DNA of 64,000 nucleotides from an uncultured Bacteroides sp. (GTDB lineage Bacteria > Bacteroidota > Bacteroidia > Bacteroidales > Bacteroidaceae): positions 1,240,001 through 1,304,000 of the forward strand of contig NZ_OY787466.1 in NCBI RefSeq assembly GCF_963678845.1, read 5' to 3'. A program made the translations under genes and the position numbers. Below are positions 7,374 through 15,866 of the stretch, in pieces (the stretch's first letter is position 1; every line of letters begins with the position of its first letter). Under the pieces are notes generated by a model that was given only the letters and a program-made list of their open reading frames with translations, searched no databases and had not been told where the DNA came from.

Positions 7374-7982
7374 TTATTTTCCTAGTTTAAATCCTACTTT
7401 CGCACCGTCATATTGGTTAAGTAAGGATGATATTGTTTTTATGCTTGAGTTTGAACTGGTTTTATTTAGGTATGCCAGAAGTTTCATCAGCTTGTTGGCA
7501 TCAAAAAGAAGAGAGATGTCGCTACCATTCATTGCTACAGAGGCATTCAGATTCATTAGTTGAAGATAACTCAAAACCAGTGAACCAGTCTTTTTATCGA
7601 AAGTGTAAGTACCCGAATAGTTCTTTTTGCCTACAGAGGTAATAAATGAGCCGTCGTTATTGAATGTAAAGTTGCACGCCCCAACCTTTATGCCTACCTT
7701 GGCGCATTGCTTGTTCATCTTATTCTCCAGACTTGAAGTAACAACAGATGCCCCAATTTTCTTTACCACATCTTCGGTTTGGAGAGCACATGCTGTGCCT
7801 TTGTATTTCCATGTGCCGTTAATGTCAAGAGCTGCTGTACTGGTTCCGCTTACCGCGTCTACAATTCCACCAAGAGTTTTGCCGTTTAAAATATCACCTA
7901 TAGACACAGACTGGGCCTTCATTGAGCCCGAAAAAAGTAGCATGCTAAATAAGGCTACTGCAAGAATACTGTTCCTTTTCAT
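7374..7982 (-). CDS. DUF4923 family exported protein (paralogue B)
   Basis: A 202-residue paralogue of the gene at 6744. The signal peptide is nearly identical (MKRNSxLxxALFSMLLFSGSM.AQS), followed by the same succession: INGTWKYKGTACALQTEDVVKKIG, NFTFNNDGSFITSVGKKNYSGTYTFD, SLLFDANKLMKLLAYL and a C-terminal GAKVGFKLGK. It is probably periplasmic. It starts 2 bases after the yihA stop, so its expression depends on the yihA transcript. Function unknown. Confidence 0.8.
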   Translation of the reverse strand: MKRNSILAVALFSMLLFSGSMKAQSVSIGDILNGKTLGGIVDAVSGTSTAALDINGTWKYKGTACALQTEDVVKKIGASVVTSSLENKMNKQCAKVGIKVGACNFTFNNDGSFITSVGKKNYSGTYTFDKKTGSLVLSYLQLMNLNASVAMNGSDISLLFDANKLMKLLAYLNKTSSNSSIKTISSLLNQYDGAKVGFKLGK

Positions 7983-7984
7983 TT

Positions 7985-8590
7985 TTACTTCTGATTAAGA
8001 CTATTATTTATGTTTTCTATATAATCCAGAACTTCCATACGTCCCAGTTTATTTTCTGCAGAGGTGATGAAGTAGGGTGGCAGTTCTTCCCATTCCTCGC
8101 GAAGCTTTCTGAGGTAACGGTTAATATTGTCTTTCAGCTTGCCCGAAGTTAGCTTGTCTGCCTTGGTAAAGATGATTGAGAACGGAATACCGCTTTCGCC
8201 CAGCCACTCCATAAATTCCATATCAATCTTCTGAGGCTCCAGTCGGCTGTCTATCAAAAGGAAAAGATTCGTCATCTGTTCCCGTTCAAGGATGTAATCC
8301 TCAATCAATGTACGTAAGCCCTCTTGACCGGCTTTACCACGGCGTGCATATCCGTATCCCGGAAGATCGACAATGTACCAGTTATCATTGATGATAAAAT
8401 GATTGATAAGCATTGTTTTTCCCGGAGTAGCCGAAGTCATGGCCAATCCTTTGCGTTTGGTCAGCATATTTATCAGACTGGATTTTCCTACGTTGGAGCG
8501 TCCTATGAATGCATACTCGGGTAATTTACTATCGGGGCATTTAGATGCTTCAGCATTACTGATAACGAACTCTGCGCTTAAGATTTCCAT
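7985..8590 (-). CDS. yihA: Ribosome biogenesis GTPase YihA/YsxC (EngB)
   Basis: Small GTPase needed for assembly of the large ribosomal subunit. At 201 residues it is the usual size. All G motifs are visible: GRSNVGKSSLIN (G1, about residues 30-41), the conserved T of the switch region (TSATPGKTMLIN), DLPGYGYA (G3), TKAD (G4) and SAE (G5). The ATG lies 2 bases past the stop of the symporter gene, and the next gene begins 2 bases after its stop, so it sits inside a tightly packed minus-strand operon. Confidence 0.95.
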   Translation of the reverse strand: MEILSAEFVISNAEASKCPDSKLPEYAFIGRSNVGKSSLINMLTKRKGLAMTSATPGKTMLINHFIINDNWYIVDLPGYGYARRGKAGQEGLRTLIEDYILEREQMTNLFLLIDSRLEPQKIDMEFMEWLGESGIPFSIIFTKADKLTSGKLKDNINRYLRKLREEWEELPPYFITSAENKLGRMEVLDYIENINNSLNQK

Positions 8591-8592
8591 AT

Positions 8593-10050
8593 TTATTTTT
8601 TAAATTTATTTTTTTGAGAGATGAGAAGTAGTCCGGCAAAAGTCAATGTTCCATTGAACATCAGCATTTCGTAGCCGAACTTATATCCGCTATATTTTTC
8701 TACTAAAGAACTTATTGCGTAACATATTACCGGCGATGCAACAGCAACATAAGGTACATATTTATCTCGTGGTTGCAGACGGGTGAATAGTCCGAAAGCA
8801 AATAGTCCTAGTAATGGACCGTAGGTGTAAGATGCAATTGTGTAGATCGCATCAATCACACTCTTATTATTTACTAGTTGAAAGATACAAATGACCAATA
8901 CCAAAGTAATAGACATTCCTAAGTGCACCTGTCGTCTTTTTCTTGTGGCCACCTCTTCACTGTCTTTTCCTATTTCCAGAATATCCACGCAGAAACTGGT
9001 GGTCAGCGAGGTGAGGGCAGAATCCGAACTGCTGAAAGAGGCGGCGATTATTCCGATAGAGAAAAGAATCAGTACGGAAGGGCCGAGGTATCCTTGCGCA
9101 GCAAACATGGGAAGAATATCATCCGACAGTGCAGGCAAGGTGAGGTTCATTTTCTGGGCCAGCACCATTAACAAGATGCCCAGACAAAGGAACAGGAAGT
9201 TAACCGGGATGAATGAAAATCCGTAGCAATACATGTTCTTCTGTGCCTCTTTCAGATTCCTGCAACTCAGGTTCTTCTGCATCATATCTTGGTCAAGCCC
9301 AGTCATTACAATAACGATGAAGATACCACTGAAGAACTGTTTGAAGAAGTTCTGCCGGGTGTGCCAGTCGTTGAATTCAAAGATCCTGAAATGTTCATTG
9401 TTACTGATAGTGGAAACCACACCACTAAAATCCAGATTCAGAATTTTTGCTGTGTGAACAATGATCAAAACCAAAGCTGCCAGCAGGCAGAAGGTGAGTA
9501 CCGTATCCGTCCAGATAATTGTTTTAATCCCGCTCTTCTTGGTATAAAGCCAGATGAGTAGAACGGTGACCGCGGCAATGCTCCAAAAAGGAATATCCCA
9601 CTGCCGGAATACATAAGTATAGAGGATGAGACATACCAGATAAAGTTTGGCAGCAGCCCCTATCATACGTGAAAGCAGAAAGAATGAAGCTCCGGTTTTG
9701 TAGGCCCGGCTACCAATGCGCGTGCCCAGATAAGTATATATGCTGGTAAGATTCAGTTTATAATATAAAGGAAGGAGTATATGAGCAACAACAAGATAGC
9801 CAAAGAAAAATCCAAAGGCGGTTTGCATGTAAGTCATATCAATACCCCGAACCATTCCCGGAACAGAAACAAAAGTCACCCCTGAAATAGAAGCACCAAT
9901 CATTCCGAACGACACTACATACCATGGCGATTTATTTTCTCCTTTAAAGAAAGCAGCATTGCTGCCCCCTTTTCTTCCCGTGAGGCGGGCTATAATCAGT
10001 AGAATTCCGAAATAAAGAGCTATGGTCAGTAATATATAATAACTGTTCAT
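8593..10050 (-). CDS. Sodium:solute symporter (SSS family)
   Basis: A 485-residue secondary transporter with about 13 membrane helices, predicted to import an unknown solute with Na+. Family marks are the early FGMIGASISGVTFVSVPG segment, FSSSDSALTSLTTSFCVDI in the second half (the Na+ site helix with consecutive serines), and SYTYGPLLGLFAFGLF. The frame extends upstream to a TTG at 10059, but ATG 10050 (MNSYYILLTI) starts directly at the first helix and lies about 13 bases past the predicted transcription start, so it is preferred. It is first in the operon with yihA and the two DUF4923 genes. The substrate could be a sugar, organic acid or amino acid. Confidence 0.88.
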   Translation of the reverse strand: MNSYYILLTIALYFGILLIIARLTGRKGGSNAAFFKGENKSPWYVVSFGMIGASISGVTFVSVPGMVRGIDMTYMQTAFGFFFGYLVVAHILLPLYYKLNLTSIYTYLGTRIGSRAYKTGASFFLLSRMIGAAAKLYLVCLILYTYVFRQWDIPFWSIAAVTVLLIWLYTKKSGIKTIIWTDTVLTFCLLAALVLIIVHTAKILNLDFSGVVSTISNNEHFRIFEFNDWHTRQNFFKQFFSGIFIVIVMTGLDQDMMQKNLSCRNLKEAQKNMYCYGFSFIPVNFLFLCLGILLMVLAQKMNLTLPALSDDILPMFAAQGYLGPSVLILFSIGIIAASFSSSDSALTSLTTSFCVDILEIGKDSEEVATRKRRQVHLGMSITLVLVICIFQLVNNKSVIDAIYTIASYTYGPLLGLFAFGLFTRLQPRDKYVPYVAVASPVICYAISSLVEKYSGYKFGYEMLMFNGTLTFAGLLLISQKNKFKK

Positions 10051-10069
10051 AAATTGCAATTTGAATGCG

Positions 10070-10077
10070 CAAAGGTA
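10070..10077 (-). promoter_or_regulatory. -7 box for the symporter-yihA-DUF4923 operon
   Basis: TACCTTTG on the minus strand, 20 bases before ATG 10050. It stands only 13 bases from the divergent recR box at 10091-10098, so the two promoters overlap and polymerases would compete. Confidence 0.65.
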
Positions 10078-10090
10078 GGAATTTATTTTC

Positions 10091-10098
10091 TATCTTTG
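10091..10098 (+). promoter_or_regulatory. -7 box for the recR operon
   Basis: TATCTTTG, 24 bases before the recR ATG at 10123. Its -33 region overlaps the divergent symporter promoter. Confidence 0.65.
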
Positions 10099-10122
10099 CG
10101 ATGTCAATAGAGAAATGTATAT

Positions 10123-10740
10123 ATGAATCAACAATATCCATCGGCTTTGCTTGAGAAAGCAGTAGGGGAATTTGCTAAATTACCGGGTATCGGCAGGAAA
10201 ACAGCTATGCGACTGGTGCTTCATCTTTTACGTCAGGAATCATCTGCCGTTGAGGCTTTTGGAAATGCCATCATCACACTGAAAAGAGAAGTGAAGTATT
10301 GCAATGTGTGTCACAATATTTCTGACACAGATACTTGCCAGATTTGCGCAAATCCGCTGAGGGATGCCTCTACCATCTGTGTGGTGGAGAATATTCGCGA
10401 TGTGATGGCGGTTGAAGCTACTCAGCAATTTAGGGGATTGTATCATGTGCTGGGTGGAGTAATCTCACCCATGGATGGCGTTGGCCCAGGGGATCTCCAG
10501 ATAGAGAGTTTGGTGAAACGAGTAGAAAGTGGAGTAGTGAAGGAAGTAATTCTTGCTTTGAGCTCTACCATGGAAGGAGATACGACCAACTTTTATATAT
10601 TTCGGAAACTGGCAAAGGCAAATGTTAAGTTGAGCGTTATTGCACGAGGCATTTCCATTGGTGATGAATTGGAGTATACGGACGAAGTTACTCTGGGACG
10701 TTCCATTGCCAACCGAACGCTATTTACGGGAACAGTATAA
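10123..10740 (+). CDS. recR: Recombination mediator protein RecR
   Basis: Works with RecO and RecF to load RecA at gaps during recombinational repair. The 205 residues are the standard length. Domains in order: helix-hairpin-helix (FAKLPGIGRKTAMRLVLHLL, about residues 17-36), a four-cysteine zinc finger (CNVCHNISDTDTCQIC, about 60-75), a Toprim domain (CVVENIRDVMAVEATQQFRGLYHVLGG ... VILALSSTMEGDTTNFYI), and a C-terminal Walker B-like stretch (SVIARGISIGDELEYTDEVTL). It heads a plus-strand run with the genes at 10755, 11222, 11690 and 12877. Confidence 0.97.
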   Translation: MNQQYPSALLEKAVGEFAKLPGIGRKTAMRLVLHLLRQESSAVEAFGNAIITLKREVKYCNVCHNISDTDTCQICANPLRDASTICVVENIRDVMAVEATQQFRGLYHVLGGVISPMDGVGPGDLQIESLVKRVESGVVKEVILALSSTMEGDTTNFYIFRKLAKANVKLSVIARGISIGDELEYTDEVTLGRSIANRTLFTGTV

Positions 10741-10754
10741 TTAATAAAAACTAA

Positions 10755-11225
10755 ATGGACAAAAAGATTAAAGCGGTAACCCGCATAATGCAAGCACAGT
10801 ACGGATTTTATATTGGCATAGCTATTCTATTGGTCGTTTTATATCAGTTGGATATAATTCTAGAAGGAGCTTATGCTGCAAATTTTGGAATGCAATACAT
10901 TTTGGAGACAATTGGTATTCTTACTACCATTGCTCTGGTTCCCTTATCGCTGAAATTATTTAGTGTAAAACTGGCTAAGATTAAAGAATCCGGAGCGGAA
11001 GAGTCCTTGAAACTCTACCAACAGTGGAGTACTGTTCGTCTTATGATTATTGCCTTGGTTACCTATTTAAATATATTGATTTATTATATGACTCTGAATA
11101 GTATCGGAGGACTTTGCGCATTGATAGGTCTTACGGCTTCAGTATTCTGTCTGCCGGGAGAAAAGAAAATACGTGAAGAATTGAATTTGGTTACAAACAA
11201 CGAAGAAAACAAAGAAGAAATATGA
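10755..11225 (+). CDS. Small four-helix membrane protein of unknown function
   Basis: A 156-residue protein with four hydrophobic segments at about residues 15-35, 45-70, 92-115 and 116-134, and a charged C-terminal tail (NNEENKEEI). No family recognised. It starts 14 bases after recR and its stop overlaps the start of the next gene (ATGA at 11222), so translation of the two is likely coupled. Its place in the recR run suggests shared transcription rather than shared function. Confidence 0.8.
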   Translation: MDKKIKAVTRIMQAQYGFYIGIAILLVVLYQLDIILEGAYAANFGMQYILETIGILTTIALVPLSLKLFSVKLAKIKESGAEESLKLYQQWSTVRLMIIALVTYLNILIYYMTLNSIGGLCALIGLTASVFCLPGEKKIREELNLVTNNEENKEEI

Positions 11226-11683
11226 TTATTGCAGTAGACTTTGATGGAACCATTGTGGAACATCAATATCCAAAAATAGGGAATGAAATTCCCTTTGCTA
11301 TTGAAACCTTGAAGAAACTTCAGGAAGACCAACACAGACTTATTTTGTGGAGTGTTCGTGAAGGACATTTGCTGGAAGAAGCAATTGAATTTTGTCGTGA
11401 ACGCGGATTGGAGTTTTATGCCGCTAACAAAGATTTCCCTGAAGAACATGGAAAAGGAAAAGGCTATTCGCGTAAACTGAAAGCAGATCTATTTATAGAT
11501 GACCGTAATCTGGGAGGTTTGCCGGATTGGGGAGTGGTTTATCAAATGATAAAGAATGGATCTTATAGATGTGGTGGTTTCGAAAATGCCATGGAAAGTA
11601 ATACGAATAGTAAACGTACAGGAAAGAAGAAAAATATATTTACGCGTATTGGAGAAGTTTTAGATCGTAACGGAGACTATTAA
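11222..11683 (+). CDS. HAD-superfamily phosphatase, BT0820-like
   Basis: A 153-residue cytosolic HAD hydrolase. The nucleophile motif is IIAVDFDGTIVEHQYPKIG (Asp6 and Asp8). Motif II is LILWSVREG, with Ser in place of the more usual Thr, and the acidic motif LFIDDRNLGGLP is at about residues 95-106. It resembles the structurally known Bacteroides protein BT0820, for which sugar phosphatase activity has been suggested. There is no cap domain, consistent with action on larger or terminal phosphates. It overlaps the preceding gene by 4 bases and ends 6 bases before a glycosyltransferase, so a role in sugar metabolism is plausible but unproven. Confidence 0.85.
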   Translation: MIIAVDFDGTIVEHQYPKIGNEIPFAIETLKKLQEDQHRLILWSVREGHLLEEAIEFCRERGLEFYAANKDFPEEHGKGKGYSRKLKADLFIDDRNLGGLPDWGVVYQMIKNGSYRCGGFENAMESNTNSKRTGKKKNIFTRIGEVLDRNGDY

Positions 11684-11689
11684 AGTGTA

Positions 11690-12880
11690 ATGAAACTGTC
11701 AGTAGTCATAGTCAATTATAATGTGAAGTACTTTCTTGAATTGTGCTTGTACTCATTATATCGTGCTGTAGATGAACTACCGGTAGAGGTATTTGTGGTT
11801 GATAATGCTTCCACGGATGGTTCACTGGAATATTTAACGCCTCGTTTTCCAAAGGTAAGATTTATAGCTAACAAGGAAAACATAGGCTTTGCCCGTGCCA
11901 ATAATCAGGCCATTACTCTTTCTCAGGGAGAATATATCTTGTTGCTCAACCCTGATACTGTGGTGGGAGAAAACGTTATAACTGATTGCCTTCACTTTAT
12001 GGATACTCATCCTGCAACGGGTGGAGCAGGGGTGAAAATGATTACAGGTGACGGTTCTTTTCTGCCTGAAAGCAAAAGAGGATTGCCGGCTCCTATGACT
12101 TCCTTATACAAGTTAACGGGGCTCAGCAAGTTGTTTCCTAATTCTTCTCATCTGGGGAAGTATCATCTTCGTTATCTTGATGAGAACGAGTGTCATTCTG
12201 TTGACGTACTGGCTGGTGCTTTTATGTTTTTAAGAAAATTGTCACTTGATAAATGTGGCTTGCTGGATGAGGATTTCTTTATGTATGGGGAAGATATAGA
12301 CTTGTCTTACCGAATTGTGAAAGCTGGGTATAGAAATCACTATCTGCCATTTCCTATTATACATTATAAAGGGGAGAGCACAAAGAAAGGATCGCTTAAA
12401 TATATACGTGTCTTTTATGTAGCCATGATAATATTCTTTAGAAAACATTATCCTCACTACAATGTTTTCTTTTCATGCATTGTAAATATGGGAATCTGCC
12501 TTCGGGCATTAATAGCCATATTGTGCAGAGCTCCGAAGCAATTATTCCATCTTTTTATGAAAGAAAATAATGCTTCAGGACTATGTTTTTTGGTGTTGGG
12601 CAGTGAAGAAATGATTCATGAAGTTAGAGGCCTATGCAAAAAGAATGGATTAATAGGGCAGCACCGTTATTTTGTAGCAGATGAACAATCAAGATCTCAA
12701 GGGCATTTGGAAGTTTTGCATTCAACAAAAGGATTTACGCACATTGTTTATGATGGAGATGCGTACTCTTATGAAAATATTATTCGTTTAATTTCATATT
12801 CTCCTGATAAAGGATTAGAACTGGGGCTCTATTCTGTACATACAGGAATATTGGTTACCCCGAAAAATAGTTATCAATGA
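11690..12880 (+). CDS. Glycosyltransferase family 2, rhamnosyltransferase-like
   Basis: A 396-residue GT2 enzyme. The N-terminal GT-A domain shows LSVVIVNYNVKYFLELCLYSL, VDNASTDGSLEYL, NIGFARANNQAI and LLNPDTVVGEN (the DxD-like metal site), then GAFMFLRK and DEDFFMYGEDIDLSYRIVKAGY, the late acidic motif. After about residue 245 come two hydrophobic stretches and a C-terminal domain of about 120 residues (FLVLGSEEMIHEV...HIVYDGDAYSYENII) not usual in simple members; it may bind a partner or product. It probably transfers a sugar to a cell-surface glycan. It overlaps the next gene by 4 bases. Confidence 0.88.
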   Translation: MKLSVVIVNYNVKYFLELCLYSLYRAVDELPVEVFVVDNASTDGSLEYLTPRFPKVRFIANKENIGFARANNQAITLSQGEYILLLNPDTVVGENVITDCLHFMDTHPATGGAGVKMITGDGSFLPESKRGLPAPMTSLYKLTGLSKLFPNSSHLGKYHLRYLDENECHSVDVLAGAFMFLRKLSLDKCGLLDEDFFMYGEDIDLSYRIVKAGYRNHYLPFPIIHYKGESTKKGSLKYIRVFYVAMIIFFRKHYPHYNVFFSCIVNMGICLRALIAILCRAPKQLFHLFMKENNASGLCFLVLGSEEMIHEVRGLCKKNGLIGQHRYFVADEQSRSQGHLEVLHSTKGFTHIVYDGDAYSYENIIRLISYSPDKGLELGLYSVHTGILVTPKNSYQ

Positions 12881-13410
12881 AACCAACATATCTTAGCAAC
12901 GAGCAAATTTATCTTCGCGCACCAGAACCCGAAGATATTGATTTAATGTATAACATGGAAAATGATCCATCCTCTTGGGATGTAAGTTGTTTTACTGTGC
13001 CCTATTCCCGTTATGTTCTCAAACAATATATTCAAGCTTCACAGAGCGATATTTTTGCCGACAAGCAACTGCGCCTCATGATGATTAGTCGTGAGAGCAA
13101 TCAGGTGGTTGGAACAATTGATCTAACAGACTTTGTTCCTATGCATGGACGGGCAGGAGTGGGGATTGCGGTGAAAAATGAATTCCGCCAACAAGGTTTT
13201 GCCCGCCAAGCATTAGAACTACTTATCAGGTATTCTTTTGATTTTCTGCATTTAAGGCAGCTGTATGCGTATGTGTCTGTTAAGAATGAAGCAAGCCGAA
13301 AACTTTTCTGTTCTTGTGGCTTTGCTCAAGTAGGGATTCTGAAAGACTGGCTTCGTGTAAAGAATGGGTACGAAGATGTCTTCTTTATGCAACTAATAAA
13401 TCTAGTTTAA
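12877..13410 (+). CDS. GNAT family N-acetyltransferase (RimJ/RimL-like)
   Basis: A 177-residue acetyl-CoA-dependent transferase. It has the typical start IYLRAPEPEDIDLMYNMEND, strand VVGTIDLTDFVPMHGRAGVGIAV, the acetyl-CoA pyrophosphate loop EFRQQGFARQALELLI (Q/RxxGxA type), and the C-terminal LYAYVSVKNEASRKLFCSCGFAQVG. The substrate is unknown. The start overlaps the preceding glycosyltransferase stop (ATGA) and the 3' end overlaps the convergent YqgE gene by 9 bases. Confidence 0.87.
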   Translation: MKPTYLSNEQIYLRAPEPEDIDLMYNMENDPSSWDVSCFTVPYSRYVLKQYIQASQSDIFADKQLRLMMISRESNQVVGTIDLTDFVPMHGRAGVGIAVKNEFRQQGFARQALELLIRYSFDFLHLRQLYAYVSVKNEASRKLFCSCGFAQVGILKDWLRVKNGYEDVFFMQLINLV

Positions 13411-13995
13411 AGACGGAGTGATTGGGAAATGTGACCAGGTTTCATATTTCCCGCCTAAATTGCCCAAGGCTTTTTTCCACATATTTTTGATTTCATCAAT
13501 CATCAGACAGGGAACGTCTCCTTTTCCTATCATCCAGGTGTTCTCTTCAATCTCTTGATTCAGCTGTCCGTCTTGCCACCCGGAATAACCCAGAAAGAAG
13601 CGGATTTTACCTTCCAATTGATTACCTTGGAGTACGTAACGTTTTATATCATTGAAATCACCGTTCAGGTAAAGTTCTCCTCCAATAGGAAGAGCACCTT
13701 TAACGTTCTTCAGTGTGTGTAAATAAAATAGCGTGTCCGTTCCCATCGGCCCTCCTTTGTAAAGAGGAATGTCTTCTAAGTATTTAAACTCATCCACCAC
13801 GTCGTTCAGCTTCATAGGTAGCAGCTTATTCATAATAAGCCCCATCGATCCTTCTTTTGTGTGGTCAACAAGAAGGACAACCGAACGACCAAAATTTGAA
13901 TCACGCAAAAAAGGCTCGGAGATAAGAATCTTTCCCCGGGAAAGAATTGCGTTGTTCGATACAATTTTGAAGTAATCCTGGTTCCTTTCCATCAT
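13402..13995 (-). CDS. YqgE/AlgH family protein (DUF179)
   Basis: A 197-residue protein of the widespread YqgE/AlgH family, whose exact function is not established. Signature segments are GKILISEPFLRDSNFGRSVVLLVDH, SMGLIMNK, the KGGPMGTDTLFYLHTL motif in mid-protein, and FFLGYSGWQDGQLNQEIEENTW. Start codons are possible at 13995 and 13992; the choice changes one residue. It is convergent with and slightly overlaps the GNAT gene. The aminotransferase gene lies 97 bases upstream on the same strand. Confidence 0.92.
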   Translation of the reverse strand: MMERNQDYFKIVSNNAILSRGKILISEPFLRDSNFGRSVVLLVDHTKEGSMGLIMNKLLPMKLNDVVDEFKYLEDIPLYKGGPMGTDTLFYLHTLKNVKGALPIGGELYLNGDFNDIKRYVLQGNQLEGKIRFFLGYSGWQDGQLNQEIEENTWMIGKGDVPCLMIDEIKNMWKKALGNLGGKYETWSHFPITPSLN

Positions 13996-14092
13996 AATAA
14001 AATTGTTATTACATTAAGAGATCGTGGATATTGGCTCCTAATATAATAACAATTTAGTCATTTCAAATATTTTATCTGTTATTTTTTACTTA

Positions 14093-15406
14093 TTATCTAG
14101 GATTATTTTCCTCAAATAATTGCATTCTTTCCTCTAACTGATAATATTGGTGCTCTTTAATGAATGAGGTACAGGCTCTTAGCCCTTCTTGGTTGCTACC
14201 AGTGGTCACAAGTGATATAGCACTAACACCATAATACATTAATTCTTTCATCAGCTCTCCACTTTTCATACCCGGATAACCTATTGTGAAGTAAAATCCG
14301 TCTGCAACAGGCTCGTTCAGATCCTTGTCATACACAATATAGAAACCGTGACGCAGAAAGATGTTTTTTAATTTGCGGGCACGTTCGCCATATACACTTA
14401 CTTCTTTCAGGAAATTGTATTTCCCTTCGTTGGCAGCTTTTAGCATTGCTGCCATAGCATACTGAGCCGAGTGACTGGTTCCCGATGAAAGAGCATATAG
14501 TACCCGATGGATAAATACGGTACCGAAAGTTCCTCCTCCATATCGTTTTACAAATCCTGGATAGGCCTTGTGATATAATGAATCTGAGATGCAGGTCACA
14601 CCAATCCGCTGACCGGCATAGCTAAAAGCCTTCGATCCCGAGATCAGTAAAATGTAATTATCTGTATAGTGTGCCACGGTTGGTTGGTAAGGAGCCTGGT
14701 ATGGAACACTCAGATCAGTACGAAAATCCATAGCGAAATAAGCCAGGTCTTCCAGAACAATGATGTCATACTTGGTTGCCAGCTCGCCAATAACTTTTAG
14801 CTCTTCTTCTTTAAGGCACACCCAGCTAGGATTATTTGGATTAGAATAAATGATAGCCGAAATATTCCCCTTACAAAGATAGCTTTCCAGTTTATTGTAT
14901 AATTTATCTCCACGGAAATCATATACATCAAACGTTTCATATTTCTGACCCATTACTGCCAGTTGCTGCTTTTGTACAGGAAATCCCGGGTCAATAAAAA
15001 GAATTGTGTCTTTTTTCTCGTCGCACTGACCGCACACCAGAAAAGAAGCGTAAGTTCCTTGCATGGAACCAGTAACCGGAACACATCCTTCTGGATTAAT
15101 ATCTATATTAATAAAAGCTTTCACAAAATTAGAAGCCTCTTTCTTTAACTCCGGAAGTCCGTTTATGTCAGGATATAAACTCGCGATTCCATTCTGTAAA
15201 GCTTTTATTTCAGCTTCTACTCCCACAGTAGAAGGAGGAAGCCCCGGAACTCCCATCTCCATTTTAATAAATTCCACGCCCGAAAGCTCTTCAGCTTTTG
15301 CTGCAATAGCTTTTACTTCACGAATTGTTGCCCTGGATAAGTCGGCAATATGCATTTCATTGATTGCTTCATCAATAAATTTGCAATCGATTGGAGTTTT
15401 TTTCAT
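14093..15406 (-). CDS. PLP-dependent aminotransferase, class I/II
   Basis: A 437-residue fold type I aminotransferase, cytosolic. Features: a GLP-type Gly-rich region near residue 80 (PDINGLPELKKEASNFVKAF), the NPNNPSWVCLKEEEL motif that orients the cofactor and substrate, VLEDLAYFAMDFR with the Asp that pairs with the pyridine nitrogen, SGSKAFSYAGQRIGV with the PLP-binding Lys, and a C-terminal GLRACTSF carrying the substrate carboxylate Arg. The N-terminal extension and KTPID start are typical of a Bacteroidales subgroup. Amino-acid specificity cannot be read from the sequence. The promoter box is at 15446-15453. Confidence 0.9.
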   Translation of the reverse strand: MKKTPIDCKFIDEAINEMHIADLSRATIREVKAIAAKAEELSGVEFIKMEMGVPGLPPSTVGVEAEIKALQNGIASLYPDINGLPELKKEASNFVKAFINIDINPEGCVPVTGSMQGTYASFLVCGQCDEKKDTILFIDPGFPVQKQQLAVMGQKYETFDVYDFRGDKLYNKLESYLCKGNISAIIYSNPNNPSWVCLKEEELKVIGELATKYDIIVLEDLAYFAMDFRTDLSVPYQAPYQPTVAHYTDNYILLISGSKAFSYAGQRIGVTCISDSLYHKAYPGFVKRYGGGTFGTVFIHRVLYALSSGTSHSAQYAMAAMLKAANEGKYNFLKEVSVYGERARKLKNIFLRHGFYIVYDKDLNEPVADGFYFTIGYPGMKSGELMKELMYYGVSAISLVTTGSNQEGLRACTSFIKEHQYYQLEERMQLFEENNPR

Positions 15407-15445
15407 CTTTTCTTATATTGTTTTTCTGTTGTCATAATGGTCTTG

Positions 15446-15453
15446 CAAATATA
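15446..15453 (-). promoter_or_regulatory. -7 box for the aminotransferase gene
   Basis: TATATTTG on the minus strand, 40 bases before ATG 15406. No clear -33 element. Confidence 0.5.
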
Positions 15454-15564
15454 CATAATAATTCTTAGCCCTTTTGTCTTTTTACTTTGCAAAATAATGT
15501 GTAGTATAACTCATTCATAATCAGTATTAGTATAAAATAGTTTAAAAATAATATCTCGAAAGTG

Positions 15565-15594
15565 TTGCAGAATTGAAAAATTCCTCTACCTTTG
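15565..15594 (+). promoter_or_regulatory. Promoter of tRNA-Asp
   Basis: TTG at 15565-15567, 19 bases, TACCTTTG at 15587-15594; a textbook Bacteroidetes promoter 35 bases before the tRNA. Confidence 0.8.
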
Positions 15595-15628
15595 CAACCG
15601 CAATCGAGAGAGAAAGCAAGATAGAAAT

Positions 15629-15702
15629 GGTGCGTTAGTTCAGTTGGTTAGAATACATGCCTGTCACGCATGGGGTCACGAGTTCGAGTCTCGTACGCAC
15701 CG
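15629..15702 (+). tRNA. tRNA-Asp(GTC)
   Basis: A 74-nt cloverleaf without encoded CCA. Acceptor GGTGCGT/ACGCACC with discriminator G, D arm with GTTC...GAAT, anticodon stem CATGC/GCATG with loop CTGTCAC giving anticodon GTC (15663-15665), and T arm ACGAG-TTCGAGT-CTCGT. It is flanked by its own promoter and a strong terminator, so it is a single-gene transcription unit. Confidence 0.97.
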
Positions 15703-15716
15703 CTTTATAAGAAAAT

Positions 15717-15757
15717 AAAAGTTCCGTAAACAGCCTGTTTACGGAACTTTTATATTT
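15717..15757 (+). terminator. Intrinsic terminator after tRNA-Asp
   Basis: A 16-bp perfect stem, AAAAGTTCCGTAAACA (15717-15732) and TGTTTACGGAACTTTT (15736-15751), with a 3-base loop and U-rich tail. The A run on the left arm means it could also stop minus-strand transcripts leaving the permease gene at 15867. Confidence 0.9.
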
Positions 15758-15866
15758 CTGACAATTTAATACTGCTACTTTGTGATTTGTTTTATACTTC
15801 TGGATTTATTTCAGATTCTTATAAGGTGACTATTGGTCCTGATCTTCTTGATAAGTCTCATTTCTA

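Noticed and set aside
8593..10059. TTG start at 10059 for the symporter
   Set aside because: ATG 10050 is 9 bases inside, begins directly at the first helix, and leaves a plausible leader after the promoter box at 10070-10077. The TTG at 17306 (decarboxylase) and the TTG at 40154 (GT4) were rejected for the same kind of reason.
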